From a virus: a stretch of DNA of 64,000 nucleotides. The stretch spans positions 24,586 through 88,585 of IMG/VR virus record IMGVR_UViG_3300035190_000444; one strand, given 5' to 3'. A program made the position numbers and the translations under genes. The notes beneath the pieces were generated by a model. That model was not told where the DNA came from. It searched no databases and worked only from the letters and a program-made list of their open reading frames with translations. The number at the start of each line of letters is the position of its first letter. Within the stretch, counting starts at the first letter, position 1. Below, in pieces: positions 1 to 9,579 of the stretch.

Positions 1-292
1 GTGTTAAATTGCCAACATTGATTACATCAATTTTGCTGTTTGAATCAACAATAAGTGCAGAGCTTGCAGTTAAAGTACCAGCAACATGATCTAACATGTC
101 TGTAAAATATTTACCACCAACTACAAACGGAGTAGTACTTGCGTCATCTGCGCCTATCCCGATAAATAATCTGTCACCAGTATTTGACTGGGTACCTAAA
201 AGTGATGAATACCCTAATTCACCAACTGCAAGTGTACCGGTGGTAATTGCAGTAGTACTGGTTCTTTTAATTCTTATTTTTGAACTTGCCAT
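1..292 (-). CDS. Tail-fibre-like structural protein, N-terminal part, cut by window edge
   Basis: The frame opens at ATG 292-290 after AGGA and runs off the left edge with no stop (97 codons seen). The first residues, MASSKIRIKRTSTT, followed by LAVGELGYSS, resemble the N-terminal module of phage adhesins (Mtd/tail-fibre N domain, 'IRIKRT...LAVGELA'). It heads a leftward run of fibre genes. The rest of the product is outside the window, so its receptor-binding part cannot be judged. Confidence 0.7.
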   Translation of the reverse strand, partial: MASSKIRIKRTSTTAITTGTLAVGELGYSSLLGTQSNTGDRLFIGIGADDASTTPFVVGGKYFTDMLDHVAGTLTASSALIVDSNSKIDVINVGNLT

Positions 293-304
293 ATAATTGT
301 CCTG

Positions 305-655
305 TTAAAATACTCCGCCATCCATATTTTGATTTGATAGTGAAGTTTGAACGTCCCATTGTTCTGTTATTGCGTTATAAATTAATAATGATCCGTCTGC
401 TAAATCCCCGGGAACGACATCAGGAATCTCTATAACTTTATTTATCTGTGGACCTGGAATCCCTTGCGGCCCTTGAGGTCCAACAGGTCCTTGTGGTCCT
501 GATGCATACAGCAAATCATTCCAGTGCAGTACGCCGTTACCTATTTTAAATTTTTCTGTATCCAATTCTAATGCTAGTTCGCCCTCTGCAAGAATTGGAT
601 TTACGTTAGACCATAACTGTGCAGATCCTCGACGTATTTGAATTTGAACTGCCAT
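305..655 (-). CDS. Small tail-fibre protein: Mtd-like N domain plus collagen-like repeat
   Basis: 116 residues. Residues 1-50 (MAVQIQIRRGSAQLW ... AEGELALELDTEKFKIGNG) match the major-tropism-determinant N-terminal module that attaches adhesins to the virion. Residues about 53-70 are Gly-X-Y triplets (GPQGPVGPQGPQGIPGP), a collagen-like trimerising rod. A strong GGAGG precedes the ATG. The start overlaps the stop of the upstream gene by one base. Probably a short trimeric fibre or the base of a multi-part fibre; no receptor-binding head is visible. Confidence 0.75.
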   Translation of the reverse strand: MAVQIQIRRGSAQLWSNVNPILAEGELALELDTEKFKIGNGVLHWNDLLYASGPQGPVGPQGPQGIPGPQINKVIEIPDVVPGDLADGSLLIYNAITEQWDVQTSLSNQNMDGGVF

Positions 656-1317
656 TAAATATACCCTCCATCAATTGGATTAATTCCACCATAAACTGAT
701 CCTGGACCACCACCGTCTAGGTTTATTCCAATTGCTATTCCGCTAATATCAACTGTTACATCATTGCCAACTGTAGTTGTAGTTACACTGTCACCTGTAA
801 AATTAATACTCGATGTTTGTGTAGTAATAGACGTACCATTAGACTTAATTGTTAATGGTGTTGCTGTTATTGAAGATACATCAACGCTAATAGTGCCGTC
901 GAGACTAATAGCTATTCCAGCTCCAATTTTAATACCACCTAATACACTAGGTGATGCAATTGGTAACGTATAATCTGATCCTGAACCTGTACCAAATGTA
1001 ACTTCACTCCAATTTGATTCAGCATTAGGTACTGCGCCAGTTGAACTATTTCTAGATTCTCCAGTTTGCAGTTTATATGTATAGTATCGATCACCTGTCC
1101 TAGTATACAAACCAGATATATAACTGTTTTTAACATAAACTAACATACCTTCTTGTATACGCTGTCCGTGTATATTAGTTAATCGATCATTTGTATCTCC
1201 AGTAATACTTTGTAATGTACCACGAAGTTCTGTGTCTAATGCTATTGGCGCAGCAGTAGCAGGGCTCCACGTTCCTGGCCAAATATTCCTTGTTAACCCA
1301 TCATAGTTAGATGCCAT
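655..1317 (-). CDS. Putative tail-fibre/adhesin subunit
   Basis: 220 residues, rich in Thr, Ser and Gly. It contains SVLGGIKIGAGIAISLDGTISV, split here as SVLGGIKIG and GTISV, a beta-prism style repeat also present in the neighbouring 603-residue fibre ([21 protein letters not shown] region). The C-terminus is glycine-rich. Its ATG overlaps the stop of the upstream fibre gene (TAATG), so the two are translationally coupled. A role in the distal fibre is inferred from the composition and the cluster. Confidence 0.65.
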   Translation of the reverse strand: MASNYDGLTRNIWPGTWSPATAAPIALDTELRGTLQSITGDTNDRLTNIHGQRIQEGMLVYVKNSYISGLYTRTGDRYYTYKLQTGESRNSSTGAVPNAESNWSEVTFGTGSGSDYTLPIASPSVLGGIKIGAGIAISLDGTISVDVSSITATPLTIKSNGTSITTQTSSINFTGDSVTTTTVGNDVTVDISGIAIGINLDGGGPGSVYGGINPIDGGYI

Positions 1318-3128
1318 TATGAAATACTCACGTAAGTTGAACCTGATTGTAAGGTAAATCCGTACAATTGATAATTTTCAGCAACGTAGTTAGGTAACGG
1401 CGAATCAGGTGCTAATGCAACAGTTCCGCCATTTGTATATGCTACATCACTTAATAATCCAGCACTTGCACCAGTTTTAAATACTGTTGGTTGTGATGCT
1501 GAACTTCTTACTACAAACCAAAATGCTCTTGGATTTGCACTTGAATTAGTTATTGATTGTGTTGCTAATGTTTTAACTTGATCTCCTAAAACAGTAACAC
1601 CTGTTTCTACTGTAATGTTATTAATTATATCAGCCCTTGTTGGTATAATTAACACACTATCAGACCATAACCAAAAAGATGGATATGTAAAACTAGCAGA
1701 TGCAGCAACATCATTTGTATTAGTAGGCCCAAGTGTAACATTGTATGCTGTTCCTGTTACAGCAGCTGGTCTAGATGCAGTAGTAGTTAATGTTACATAT
1801 CTAGCAGTAGACTTATTGCTATGATTAATCGGATCAGTAAATGTTAATGTGCCGCTTGCAGTAGTTGACGATACTGTTCCATTTGTACCACTAATTAAAA
1901 ACGTTCTGTTACCTGCCGAAATATAAGATGTAGATGGCGTATATGTAGTAGATGCATACGAATCAAGAAACGTTTTTCCTGTTAATGCAGCAATTGATAT
2001 TGAATGCAACACCGTAAGCCAGCTAACTGAAAATGTTGCAGTAGTTCCCCAACTAGCAAGGGTCGTGCCGTTATAGTAATTAAATGCAACAACTCCACTT
2101 GCAGCGCCGCCTGCTGTAGTAGTGGATAACGATCTAATATACGATGTTGAGTTATTTGTAGTAAAACTTTGAGTCCAGTCTACACCACCTGCAGGAATGT
2201 TACTATATAAACCTGCAGAATAATTTCCAAGTACGGTAGACACTGATCCACTTAATTGTGTAATTGCTATAACATTATTAATATATTGGTCAGTGATGTC
2301 GGTTGGATTGTCTACAGTAACAGTAAAACCAGTTGCAGGGACATCCCAATTTAATGTTGATCCTGCAGACGATGTTACAGTTACAGTTGGAGTAAACGTT
2401 GCTAATGTTAATCGTAACGTATTTCCTGCAAATTCTGCAACTCTAACAGTATTTGTAATATCGTTTTCTTTGTATCCGGTAAGAGTGCGATAACTGCCGC
2501 TAGTTGACCAAACTAATGTTTCGCTACCAGTAACAGACACTCCCGGAATCCCTTGAGGTCCAGTATCACCTGTATCGCCTTTAAGTCCTTGAGGTCCAGT
2601 ATCACCAGTATCGCCTTTAAGTCCTTGAGGTCCAGTATCACCAGTATCGCCTTTAAGTCCTTGAATGCCCTGTGCGCCAGTATCGCCTTTAAGTCCTTGA
2701 GGTCCAGTATCACCAGTATCACCTTTTGGTCCTTGAGTATATTGTACACTAATGGTTCCGTCGGGATCTACAATTATACCATTACCAATTTTAACTACAC
2801 CTTTCACAGTAGCTGATGCAGTAGGTACTAAGGTAGCTGCATGCCATATACCGCTATATCGTACATATAAGTTAGATCGTACAGTATCCCACCACATTGT
2901 TCCGGGAACATTAGTTGCCGGGGGAGTAGGTGAAACAATCATTGTAGCGTTACCACCGCCTCCTGACCCACCTCCACCAAGAACTAACGGAATACCACCG
3001 AGTGATACACCGTCAGATAACCGCAGATCGCCTATGTCTTGATTGTAAAATATTGTGCCAATTTCACCAACATATGCATCTGCAACTACTGTGTTAATAC
3101 GACCTGATTTAATTTTTTGAATTGTCAC
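1317..3128 (-). CDS. Long tail fibre with collagen-like stalk
   Basis: 603 residues, GTG start at 3128 preceded by AAGGA. Order: Mtd-like N domain with [21 protein letters not shown] (residues 1-45); a Gly-rich linker with GGGGSGGGG near 52; a WWDT segment (about 75); a KIGNG...GTISV motif (about 112-128); collagen triplets [13 protein letters not shown] and repeats (about 132-200); then about 400 residues of Thr/Ser/Asn-rich beta-structure with no recognised family. This is the architecture of a trimeric fibre with a variable C-terminal tip. Confidence 0.75.
   Translation of the reverse strand: MTIQKIKSGRINTVVADAYVGEIGTIFYNQDIGDLRLSDGVSLGGIPLVLGGGGSGGGGNATMIVSPTPPATNVPGTMWWDTVRSNLYVRYSGIWHAATLVPTASATVKGVVKIGNGIIVDPDGTISVQYTQGPKGDTGDTGPQGLKGDTGAQGIQGLKGDTGDTGPQGLKGDTGDTGPQGLKGDTGDTGPQGIPGVSVTGSETLVWSTSGSYRTLTGYKENDITNTVRVAEFAGNTLRLTLATFTPTVTVTSSAGSTLNWDVPATGFTVTVDNPTDITDQYINNVIAITQLSGSVSTVLGNYSAGLYSNIPAGGVDWTQSFTTNNSTSYIRSLSTTTAGGAASGVVAFNYYNGTTLASWGTTATFSVSWLTVLHSISIAALTGKTFLDSYASTTYTPSTSYISAGNRTFLISGTNGTVSSTTASGTLTFTDPINHSNKSTARYVTLTTTASRPAAVTGTAYNVTLGPTNTNDVAASASFTYPSFWLWSDSVLIIPTRADIINNITVETGVTVLGDQVKTLATQSITNSSANPRAFWFVVRSSASQPTVFKTGASAGLLSDVAYTNGGTVALAPDSPLPNYVAENYQLYGFTLQSGSTYVSIS
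2551..2730 (-). repeat. Tandem 36-bp repeats encoding the collagen stalk
   Basis: Five consecutive units of 36 bp (starts 2551, 2587, 2623, 2659, 2695). Units 2 and 3 are identical; unit 4 has diverged at its start and unit 5 at its end. Each encodes 12 residues of Gly-X-Y triplets in the fibre gene. Copy number could change by slippage or unequal recombination, altering the stalk length. Confidence 0.9.
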
Positions 3129-3140
3129 CCGGTGTCCTTA

Positions 3141-3437
3141 TTATTTTCGAATAAGTTCTAGTATTCTTTTTAATTGATTAGTATGATCAGACACATCATC
3201 GTCAGTGGTGTCTTCTTCGGCGCCAACATCTTCAGGTTCTGTTATTTTATCAATTACTGCGCTGTCTTTGCCAGCATCAGCTTTTTTAAGTTCTAACTCT
3301 TGTTGTAACGGCGATACGAAGATTGGGTTTTCGTCGGGTTCTTCTGAATCGTTGCCTGCAACATCGATCTCAGGATCTCCGTCACCGTTTATTTTAATGT
3401 TTATTGGCACATTGATTGTAAATTCTTTTGCTCTCAT
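3141..3437 (-). CDS. Small acidic protein with head-targeting-like N-terminus
   Basis: 98 residues from ATG 3437, chosen because AAGGA lies just upstream; a longer frame from 3488 lacks a site. Begins MRAKEFTIN, similar to the MR/MKxxEF starts of several neighbours. The body is strongly acidic (SEEPDENP, EPEDVGAEEDTTDDD) and ends in a short basic helix (LKRILELIRK). No family recognised. Sits between two fibre genes and may be a small virion or assembly protein. Confidence 0.6.
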   Translation of the reverse strand: MRAKEFTINVPINIKINGDGDPEIDVAGNDSEEPDENPIFVSPLQQELELKKADAGKDSAVIDKITEPEDVGAEEDTTDDDVSDHTNQLKRILELIRK

Positions 3438-3469
3438 TATAAATCCTTTAGCTATACTATACTTATCTT

Positions 3470-5566
3470 TTATATATGCTCTTGCCAAGTGACCACGCCT
3501 ACAGCACGATCGTTATTAGTAGTGGCAATAGCAGCCAAACACCATATATCTGATACTCCGGCAATAGTGCGTCCTAGTTGTTGACTAAAGTCTACGTCAT
3601 TCGAAGTAATAGAGGCTGATCCTCCTTTGTTTGATCCTACAAATATTCCTTGATCAATCACAGTTCCACCTGACAATCCGGTAGCAGAAAGGTCATACTC
3701 TACTGAACTGTCTGCGCTAGCACTAGTCCAACTAGCATTAGTTAATGTTGGATTTATAATTAACTGATAGACAAATGCAGCCTGTTGTAGACCAAAAAGA
3801 TCAAACTTAACAGGGACTACAACCGATTCAAGATTAGCTGCTTTGAGTCTAATACATACTAGAGGTCTATATACTGTGTTGCTGAGAGCCTTTCCTGTTA
3901 GACTAGTTCCGATACTTCGACTAACACTACGATTTATGTAGCCACCTTCGGATATTACAGTTGAGCATATAGCTCGCATAGTGCCTGCGGCTCCGGTGCT
4001 TGTTAGTTCATATCTAACAGGTAATGTAGCAGTGGTCATGTAAACTTTATTAACGCCGATTTGGTTAGCGTGATGGAATGTATGACAGACTATAAACTGT
4101 CCATTAATAACAAATCCAGCACGAACTGTTCCTACACCTAACCATTCAATATCACACCAAAAAATCTGTGCTCTACTTACAACTAACGTGATGCCGCTTG
4201 GCCCGGTTCCATTAAGTTTATCACCATTCCAATTTGTTTGAGCAAACTTTTCTGTAGTATCGTCTACAGATCCTGATGTATATTTTCTAATCACAAGATT
4301 TAATGTATTACCATCTACTTCAAAGTATACACCGTTCTGTGCTCCAAACAATCCTACCCGCTGACGCAAGCCTGCGGTAGGTGTGGTCATAACAAAAGTA
4401 GCCAACGTTAGCAAACTCTTGCCAGGCTGATAAGCAAACACTGATTTGGTTTGTCTCAAACTTTCATCGCCGTTGCCTGATACCGACATTAATATTGAAC
4501 TTTCGTTAGTTACAAATACAGATGTAGCAGCACCAGTGTCTAGTTGATCCCATTTGAATGGGTTATCACTGTATCGTTGAGCACCATCAAACAAAGTAAA
4601 CGGATTACTAACTCGTAATCTGCCAAACGCATCTAAATTTGCTCCACCAAACGATACAACAGGTGTACCTGTAATCGTAGCATTAACATTTCCACTAATA
4701 GGAACTGGATTGCCACTGTCGTTCTTAATCTCTACTTCAGGTATAGTACCGATGTTAACTGTAGGTGTTCCACTAATAGTAACTGTGGTATTCTCTAAGG
4801 CTGATAATGTACTAGCACCTAGTTCTACTGTGCCACTCACAGTTGCTGATACTGTACCATCTACTGTTATGCTACCACCGCCATCTTGTACTGTAACTGT
4901 GCCAGTAACACCTACATTTTCTAATGCTGTTAATGTTGTACTACCTAACTCAACTGTACCGCTTACTATGGCATTGATGTTTTCAAGTGCTGACAAACTT
5001 CCGCTGTCTAACGTAACTGTGCCACTTACTTGTTGGGTAGTTGGGAATGTTACATTAGCTGTTACAGTTCCGCTAACTGGTTGTGTAGTTTGCCAAAATG
5101 TTCCTGTAACCGGAGTAGTTGGCATGCTTGCAATAGATACTGGTTGGGTAGTTTGCCAAAATGTTCCAGTTACTGCAATTGGATTAGTATTAGAAACATT
5201 AGCATCAACATATATACGATTATTTACAGTGTTGTCATTACTATCTTTAGATACTTTGATTAATGTTGGAAATGCTGGGAAGTTACCTACATCAATACTA
5301 GTTGGAAATGCTGGGAAGTTACCTACATCAATACTAGTTGGAAATGCTGGGAAGTTACCTACATCGATATCACTTGTTAAATGAACTGGAATACTTTGTA
5401 ACTCAGTATTATTAATTTTAATTTCAGATGCAATGTTAACATTTCCAGTTACTGTAATATTATCAGATCCTAACGTAACGCGAACATGTGGTATTTCGTC
5501 AACGAGTTCCATTGCATGATGCAAGTTGTTTATATTAGTATCACTGCGATCGTGTATATAAGGCAT
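3470..5566 (-). CDS. Large structural/fibre protein with beta-repeat N half
   Basis: 698 residues. Residues about 60-105 hold three SIDVGNFPAFPT-type repeats. Residues about 130-320 are a run of GTV(T/E)L(D/G)S.SLSALENI and TGTFWQTTQPVS repeats typical of elongated beta-helical fibres. The C half (from about 330, DAFGRLRVSNPFTLFDG) is a globular domain like those of large phage tail or capsid-decoration proteins. Its ATG abuts the stop of the 86-residue gene upstream. Function as a virion surface protein is inferred. Confidence 0.65.
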   Translation of the reverse strand: MPYIHDRSDTNINNLHHAMELVDEIPHVRVTLGSDNITVTGNVNIASEIKINNTELQSIPVHLTSDIDVGNFPAFPTSIDVGNFPAFPTSIDVGNFPAFPTLIKVSKDSNDNTVNNRIYVDANVSNTNPIAVTGTFWQTTQPVSIASMPTTPVTGTFWQTTQPVSGTVTANVTFPTTQQVSGTVTLDSGSLSALENINAIVSGTVELGSTTLTALENVGVTGTVTVQDGGGSITVDGTVSATVSGTVELGASTLSALENTTVTISGTPTVNIGTIPEVEIKNDSGNPVPISGNVNATITGTPVVSFGGANLDAFGRLRVSNPFTLFDGAQRYSDNPFKWDQLDTGAATSVFVTNESSILMSVSGNGDESLRQTKSVFAYQPGKSLLTLATFVMTTPTAGLRQRVGLFGAQNGVYFEVDGNTLNLVIRKYTSGSVDDTTEKFAQTNWNGDKLNGTGPSGITLVVSRAQIFWCDIEWLGVGTVRAGFVINGQFIVCHTFHHANQIGVNKVYMTTATLPVRYELTSTGAAGTMRAICSTVISEGGYINRSVSRSIGTSLTGKALSNTVYRPLVCIRLKAANLESVVVPVKFDLFGLQQAAFVYQLIINPTLTNASWTSASADSSVEYDLSATGLSGGTVIDQGIFVGSNKGGSASITSNDVDFSQQLGRTIAGVSDIWCLAAIATTNNDRAVGVVTWQEHI
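5265..5372 (-). repeat. Three tandem 36-bp repeats inside a fibre gene
   Basis: Units start at 5265, 5301 and 5337 and are nearly identical; each encodes one SIDVGNFPAFPT-like repeat. Near-perfect nucleotide identity points to recent duplication. Confidence 0.9.
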
Positions 5567-5827
5567 CTATGTAGTCCAAGGCCGGCCAACAACAAGTCCG
5601 CCTACATTAGGATTGTCAGTAATTCCGTCACCGTTATATTTTGTTGGTAATTGCGTAATATCATAATTGTTTCTATCACGATAGTATTGTTTAGTAGGAT
5701 CTATACTTCCAGTAACTGTACCATCAGCTGCTACAGTTTTACCTTGACGTTTAGCTTTTGCTAACGCAAGTTTAGCTGCTTGTTTTGCTTCTTTGGTTGA
5801 TAACCATGCGATTCCGTTAGCTGACAT
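5567..5827 (-). CDS. Small virion-associated protein, unknown
   Basis: 86 residues. Begins with a lysine/alanine-rich helix (WLSTKEAKQAAKLALAKAKRQGK), then a Pro/Asn/Gly-rich segment (DPTKQYYRDRNNYD, DNPNVGGLVVGRPW). No family recognised. Its start overlaps the stop of the 124-residue gene by one base and it precedes the 698-residue structural protein, so it belongs to the same late operon. Confidence 0.6.
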   Translation of the reverse strand: MSANGIAWLSTKEAKQAAKLALAKAKRQGKTVAADGTVTGSIDPTKQYYRDRNNYDITQLPTKYNGDGITDNPNVGGLVVGRPWTT

Positions 5828-6201
5828 TATTGCCCCCTCATTGCTTTAATCATTACAATATGTTCAGGATGATCGTCTGTTGGTTCAAATTCTGTATCAA
5901 TTAAATGCGGATACGCACTTGGATCTTTAACTCGTATATCAGCAGGATGTTTTGGACCATTCATTCCGCCACCTGCATGTATTGTAACTGAATCTAAATC
6001 TGCATACGCCGGATTAGGTTCATTAATAAATCTGTGTCTTTCTGGACTATCTGCCAAATCAACAATTTGCTTAAATCTGTTAATGTCATCACCTGCTGTT
6101 ACTTTATGATCAGGTTTAAGTATAAACTCTGGTTCAATGGGTTCTTGTTCTCCGCCATCAATCAAGTTTAACATGTTTCTAATAATATCTTGAACTCTCA
6201 T
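5827..6201 (-). CDS. Unknown protein heading the structural operon
   Basis: 124 residues, ATG 6201 with GAGGA upstream. Starts [19 protein letters not shown], again an MR-x-x-acid N-terminus. The middle has [19 protein letters not shown]. No known family. First gene of the leftward structural run; a CATAAATA sequence at 6219-6226 (minus strand) is a possible variant late promoter. Confidence 0.6.
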   Translation of the reverse strand: MRVQDIIRNMLNLIDGGEQEPIEPEFILKPDHKVTAGDDINRFKQIVDLADSPERHRFINEPNPAYADLDSVTIHAGGGMNGPKHPADIRVKDPSAYPHLIDTEFEPTDDHPEHIVMIKAMRGQ

Positions 6202-6239
6202 TTTTGTGTCCTCTTATCATATTTATGTTTAAATACGGT

Positions 6240-7463
6240 ATGACTATAAACATTGAACCCTTTAAACAAACTATTCAAACGTTAAAAGACTCTGGTAACT
6301 ACCGTGTGTTTAACGATATATTACGAGAAAACGGTAAGTTCCCAACTGCAATTTGGTACGGTCCGTATAATATTAAAAATATTATAAACTGGTGTAGTAA
6401 CGATTATTTAGGAATGGGACAACATAAAGTTGTTCTTGATGCTATGCGTACTGCATTAGACATGACCGGTGCAGGAAGTGGCGGTACTAGAAACATATCC
6501 GGAACTAGTCATTATCATGTTGCATTAGAATATGAACTAGCATTATTACATAAGAAAGATAGAGCTTTGTTATTCAGCTCTGCATATGTTGCTAATGAAT
6601 GGAGTTTAATTGCATTATCTAAAATTGTAAAAGATATTGAATTTATAAGCGACAGTAAAAATCACAATAGTTTAATAGTTGGCATGTCACACAGCAGAGC
6701 ACCAAAACAGATATTTAAACATAATGATTTAATTGATTTAGAAGAATGTTTAATTAGATCAAAAGAAAACAATCATACACCTTGTATTGTGTTTGAAAGT
6801 GTATACTCAATGGACGGTGATATAAGTCTAATAGCTGATATTTGTGATTTAGCAGATAAATACCACGCTATAACCTATATAGACGAAGTACACGCCGTTG
6901 GACTTTATGGCACATGTGGAGCTGGGAAGCTAGAAGAACTACAATTACAGGGGAGAGTCGACATAGTCAACGGTACTCTTGGTAAAGCGTTTGGAGTCCA
7001 GGGCGGATATATCGCAGCAACTGCAGCCGTAATTGATGCAATACGATCAGTAGCAGCAGGTTTTATATTTACAACATCAATGAGTCCGGTAACATGTGCC
7101 GGAGCATTAGCCGCAGTTAAATATCTTAAAGATCATAATGAGTTAAGATTAAAACATCAACAACAAGCAAATAAATTAAAAGAACGATTGATAGAAGCAG
7201 GGTTACCTGTTATGCAAAGTGATACACACATTGTTCCAGTTCTAGTAGGCGATGCTAAAAGATGCAAAACAATGAGTGACATGCTATTAAATGATTTTAA
7301 TATCTATTCACAAGCAATAAATTCACCAACTGTCCCAGTAGGAACAGAGCGTTTGCGATTTGCACCTACTCCATTGCATACTGATGGGATGATTGACGAT
7401 TTAGTTAATGCACTTGTTATCGTGTTTGATCTGTGTACTTGTCATAACACAGATTTGCCATAA
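6240..7463 (+). CDS. hemA: 5-aminolevulinate synthase (C4 pathway)
   Basis: About 407 residues from ATG 6240, where similarity to the family starts ([19 protein letters not shown]). Upstream ATG 6225 and TTG 6204 are in frame, and none has a clear ribosome-binding site. PLP enzyme joining glycine and succinyl-CoA to make 5-aminolevulinate, the first step of haem synthesis in Alphaproteobacteria. Diagnostic stretches: [60 protein letters not shown] (Lys is the PLP base), FIFTTSMSP, and [19 protein letters not shown] near the end. Full length, no lesion seen. It lies alone on the plus strand between the fibre operon and denV, so it is probably an auxiliary metabolic gene. 8-amino-7-oxononanoate synthase is a sister family, but these motifs fit ALA synthase better. 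Confidence 0.93.
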   Translation: MTINIEPFKQTIQTLKDSGNYRVFNDILRENGKFPTAIWYGPYNIKNIINWCSNDYLGMGQHKVVLDAMRTALDMTGAGSGGTRNISGTSHYHVALEYELALLHKKDRALLFSSAYVANEWSLIALSKIVKDIEFISDSKNHNSLIVGMSHSRAPKQIFKHNDLIDLEECLIRSKENNHTPCIVFESVYSMDGDISLIADICDLADKYHAITYIDEVHAVGLYGTCGAGKLEELQLQGRVDIVNGTLGKAFGVQGGYIAATAAVIDAIRSVAAGFIFTTSMSPVTCAGALAAVKYLKDHNELRLKHQQQANKLKERLIEAGLPVMQSDTHIVPVLVGDAKRCKTMSDMLLNDFNIYSQAINSPTVPVGTERLRFAPTPLHTDGMIDDLVNALVIVFDLCTCHNTDLP

Positions 7464-7861
7464 TATTTGTACCAAGATGGCTTCATAGCTATCTTTTCCT
7501 TAATACGCTGTTCTAATACAGCATCATCTGCAGGGGTTGCAGACCAATCATTAAAAAACGTAGAAGGTATACCATTTAGATCAAGTACACGACCTTGATC
7601 TAAGTTGTATCCTCTGTTGTGTAATTCGTTAACTAACCGATCATATCTATTCCTAAGGAATGTTAGCTTGTTGTAAAAGAACAACACATGACCCTTATTC
7701 AGTGTAAATTTAGGAGGAATTTTTTTAAGAACTTCTCTTTCTGATTGTGTCTTCAACGACCGACGAAGAGATGCAAGCACCATTGGTAATTCTCTGTATT
7801 CTGCCATAAGGTGTTGATCCATTAATTTCTTAGGGTCTACATTTGAATTAATTCTTGTCAT
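7442..7861 (-). CDS. denV: Pyrimidine-dimer DNA glycosylase/AP lyase (T4 endonuclease V type)
   Basis: 139 residues against 138 in T4. Starts MTRIN, so Thr2 is available as the catalytic N-terminal nucleophile after Met removal. [12 protein letters not shown] matches T4 almost exactly and includes the catalytic Glu. [16 protein letters not shown] and the terminal [10 protein letters not shown] also match. It cuts UV-induced cyclobutane dimers. AAGGAG precedes the ATG and a promoter lies at 7891-7919, consistent with early expression. It overlaps the end of the ALA synthase gene by 22 bp, tail to tail. Confidence 0.95.
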   Translation of the reverse strand: MTRINSNVDPKKLMDQHLMAEYRELPMVLASLRRSLKTQSEREVLKKIPPKFTLNKGHVLFFYNKLTFLRNRYDRLVNELHNRGYNLDQGRVLDLNGIPSTFFNDWSATPADDAVLEQRIKEKIAMKPSWYKYYGKSVL

Positions 7862-7890
7862 ACATACTCCTTGCTAGTTAATATGTATAT

Positions 7891-7919
7891 ATTATACAAT
7901 AAATACAATAAGATGTAAA
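7891..7919 (-). promoter_or_regulatory. Sigma-70-type promoter for denV
   Basis: On the minus strand: -35 TTTACA (7919-7914), 17-nt spacer, -10 TATAAT (7896-7891), 30 nt upstream of the denV start. Confidence 0.7.
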
Positions 7920-7938
7920 GTAAAGTGAGAGGACAACT

Positions 7939-8082
7939 ATGGATTTAATTAGAAGTATTATTCATAATGTATTAGTGCATCCTATTCTACCATTCCTACC
8001 TCGTAGACTAGCAAGAACAATACACGAAAAGAATGCGCTGTGGGCGTACGGAAAAGAAGGTCCGTTTAACGGATTAGACTAG
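7939..8082 (+). CDS. Small 'HNVxVHP' family protein
   Basis: 47 residues, ATG after GAGAGGA. Core HNVLVHPILPFLPRRLAR then a short tail ending GPFNGLD. A second member lies at 49263-49421 (HNVIVHPLMMFMPAKYANWLHD). The shared pattern, HN-x-x-x-HP followed by an aliphatic/aromatic stretch and an RR/KY patch, suggests an amphipathic membrane-associated peptide. Precedes the lipase gene by 9 bp. Function unknown. Confidence 0.65.
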   Translation: MDLIRSIIHNVLVHPILPFLPRRLARTIHEKNALWAYGKEGPFNGLD

Positions 8083-8091
8083 GAGCTTGAT

Positions 8092-8829
8092 ATGATATCA
8101 GATTTAACCTTTGAACAAAAATCATTAACAATGGCAACAATGAGCAGTCTTGCATATAATGACGATCAAGAATTTAAAGAATTAGGATATGACAGTAAAT
8201 TTATAAGCCATGGTGGGTCAGACTTGTATGTATTATGGGACAACGATGATTTAATAGTAGTGTGTCGTGGGACACAACCAACTCACTTTAATGATGTTGC
8301 ACATGACATAGAATTTGCACTAGTACCGAGTAGATCAGGACACGGGTTAGTGCATCATGGATTTAGAACAAGTGTAGATCTTATTTGGGTTGACTTATTA
8401 AAGATGTTACAAAAATACGGTGCTAATCGTAAAGTATGGTGTACAGGTCATAGTTTAGGTGCAGCAATGGCAACCCTTATAACTGCAAGATGTGCGCGTA
8501 CAGAAAAATTAACTACGCCGTTTTTATATACATACGGTAGTCCGCGTGTTGGTGATATGACATTTATTAAACACATGAATAGCTTAAACATCGAACATCA
8601 TAGATGGGTAAACAATGCAGATGCAGTTACACGGAATCCAATATTTCCATATAAGCATCATGGTCAGCTACACTACTTTGATCATCATGGCAATGTAAGA
8701 GTTTTTACAAGATGGCAGACAATCAAAGATAGAGTAAAAGGTTTTTATATCGGACTTAAAAAAGGTAAGATTAATTTCTTTGTTAATCACGATATTGGAA
8801 ATTACATTAAAAACTTAGGAAGGTTATAA
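8092..8829 (+). CDS. Class 3 lipase-like alpha/beta hydrolase
   Basis: 245 residues, ATG after AGGAG. GHSLGAAMA carries the nucleophile Ser, VVCRGTQ is the conserved strand of the Lipase_3 family, NNADAVTRNP supplies the Asp, and a late His-rich stretch (HHGQLHYFDHHG) supplies the His. Acts on acyl esters of lipids. No signal peptide is seen. Could alter host membrane lipids or aid lysis. Overlaps the convergent nuclease gene by 6 bp. Confidence 0.85.
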   Translation: MISDLTFEQKSLTMATMSSLAYNDDQEFKELGYDSKFISHGGSDLYVLWDNDDLIVVCRGTQPTHFNDVAHDIEFALVPSRSGHGLVHHGFRTSVDLIWVDLLKMLQKYGANRKVWCTGHSLGAAMATLITARCARTEKLTTPFLYTYGSPRVGDMTFIKHMNSLNIEHHRWVNNADAVTRNPIFPYKHHGQLHYFDHHGNVRVFTRWQTIKDRVKGFYIGLKKGKINFFVNHDIGNYIKNLGRL

Positions 8830-9579
8830 ACCTTTCCACAAGTCACGATTAATAGTTTGTTCAATTGGACTAGTGCCAAGTGCCGGAAAGAAGTTAATGT
8901 TTACTACGTTTTGTAACTGCTCAACAGTTAAAATAAACTTAGGTAACTCTCTAGCAGAAATTCCGTCATTTGGTATTAAGAATGCAATTGTTTGATTATT
9001 AGTTGCATCATAAATTGCCTTCCATAAGTAATCAGGAATAGCTACACCTTTACCAATTGTTTTAATTTGTTTACCAGGTTGATAATAAGTTCCAGAAGTT
9101 ACATAAATATCACGCCCTTCCCCTGCCCAGTTACGAACAGTTGATTCTAACTTATTCCAAATACCTCTGTTGTTGGCAGGTACTTGTGGAACCATATTAG
9201 TAAGTGCAAAACTTTCACTCATAATTTCTTTAGTTTGAGTACTGTCACCTGCAGGAACTAGGTGTCCTCTGTCATATGGATGACCTGCATAGTCGTGCAG
9301 TGTTGCTCTAAATTGTTCTGGTACATCTAAGTCTGGATGAAAGTCGTCTTGACGACGAACTACTCCACTCATATCTTCAGGAGAAACATGTTCAACTACA
9401 TACTCTGCAGTTTTTGTATCATATCGATAATGAATAGCATAGTTTTGTTTACACAAGTATTGTGAAGCAGTAAGTTGCGACACTGGAGCACCGTGTATAG
9501 AAAACTGTGGACATTTGTCATCAATGGGATTTGCTGCTACCGTAAAAGGTAACAGGAGTAATAATAAAAATTTCTTCAT
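8824..9579 (-). CDS. Secreted DNA/RNA non-specific endonuclease (NUC1 family)
   Basis: 251 residues. Signal peptide MKKFLLLLLLPFTVAANP (cleavage near residue 17). Catalytic motif DRGHLVPAGD (His general base) and the metal-binding Asn in TNMVPQVPANNRG identify the Serratia-nuclease-like, beta-beta-alpha metal fold. It would degrade nucleic acid in the periplasm or outside, perhaps competing phage DNA or viscous DNA at lysis. ATGA overlap with the DUF454 gene upstream. Last gene of a four-gene minus-strand operon. Confidence 0.9.
   Translation of the reverse strand: MKKFLLLLLLPFTVAANPIDDKCPQFSIHGAPVSQLTASQYLCKQNYAIHYRYDTKTAEYVVEHVSPEDMSGVVRRQDDFHPDLDVPEQFRATLHDYAGHPYDRGHLVPAGDSTQTKEIMSESFALTNMVPQVPANNRGIWNKLESTVRNWAGEGRDIYVTSGTYYQPGKQIKTIGKGVAIPDYLWKAIYDATNNQTIAFLIPNDGISARELPKFILTVEQLQNVVNINFFPALGTSPIEQTINRDLWKGL

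Noticed and set aside
2551-2730. Regular 36-bp direct repeats that could suggest a CRISPR array
   Set aside because: The units are contiguous, without spacers, and in frame they encode Gly-X-Y collagen triplets of a fibre gene.
4710-5384. 224-residue plus-strand frame opposite the 698-residue fibre gene
   Set aside because: It is the complement of a repetitive Val/Thr-rich coding region with no ribosome site; the minus-strand gene fits its operon.
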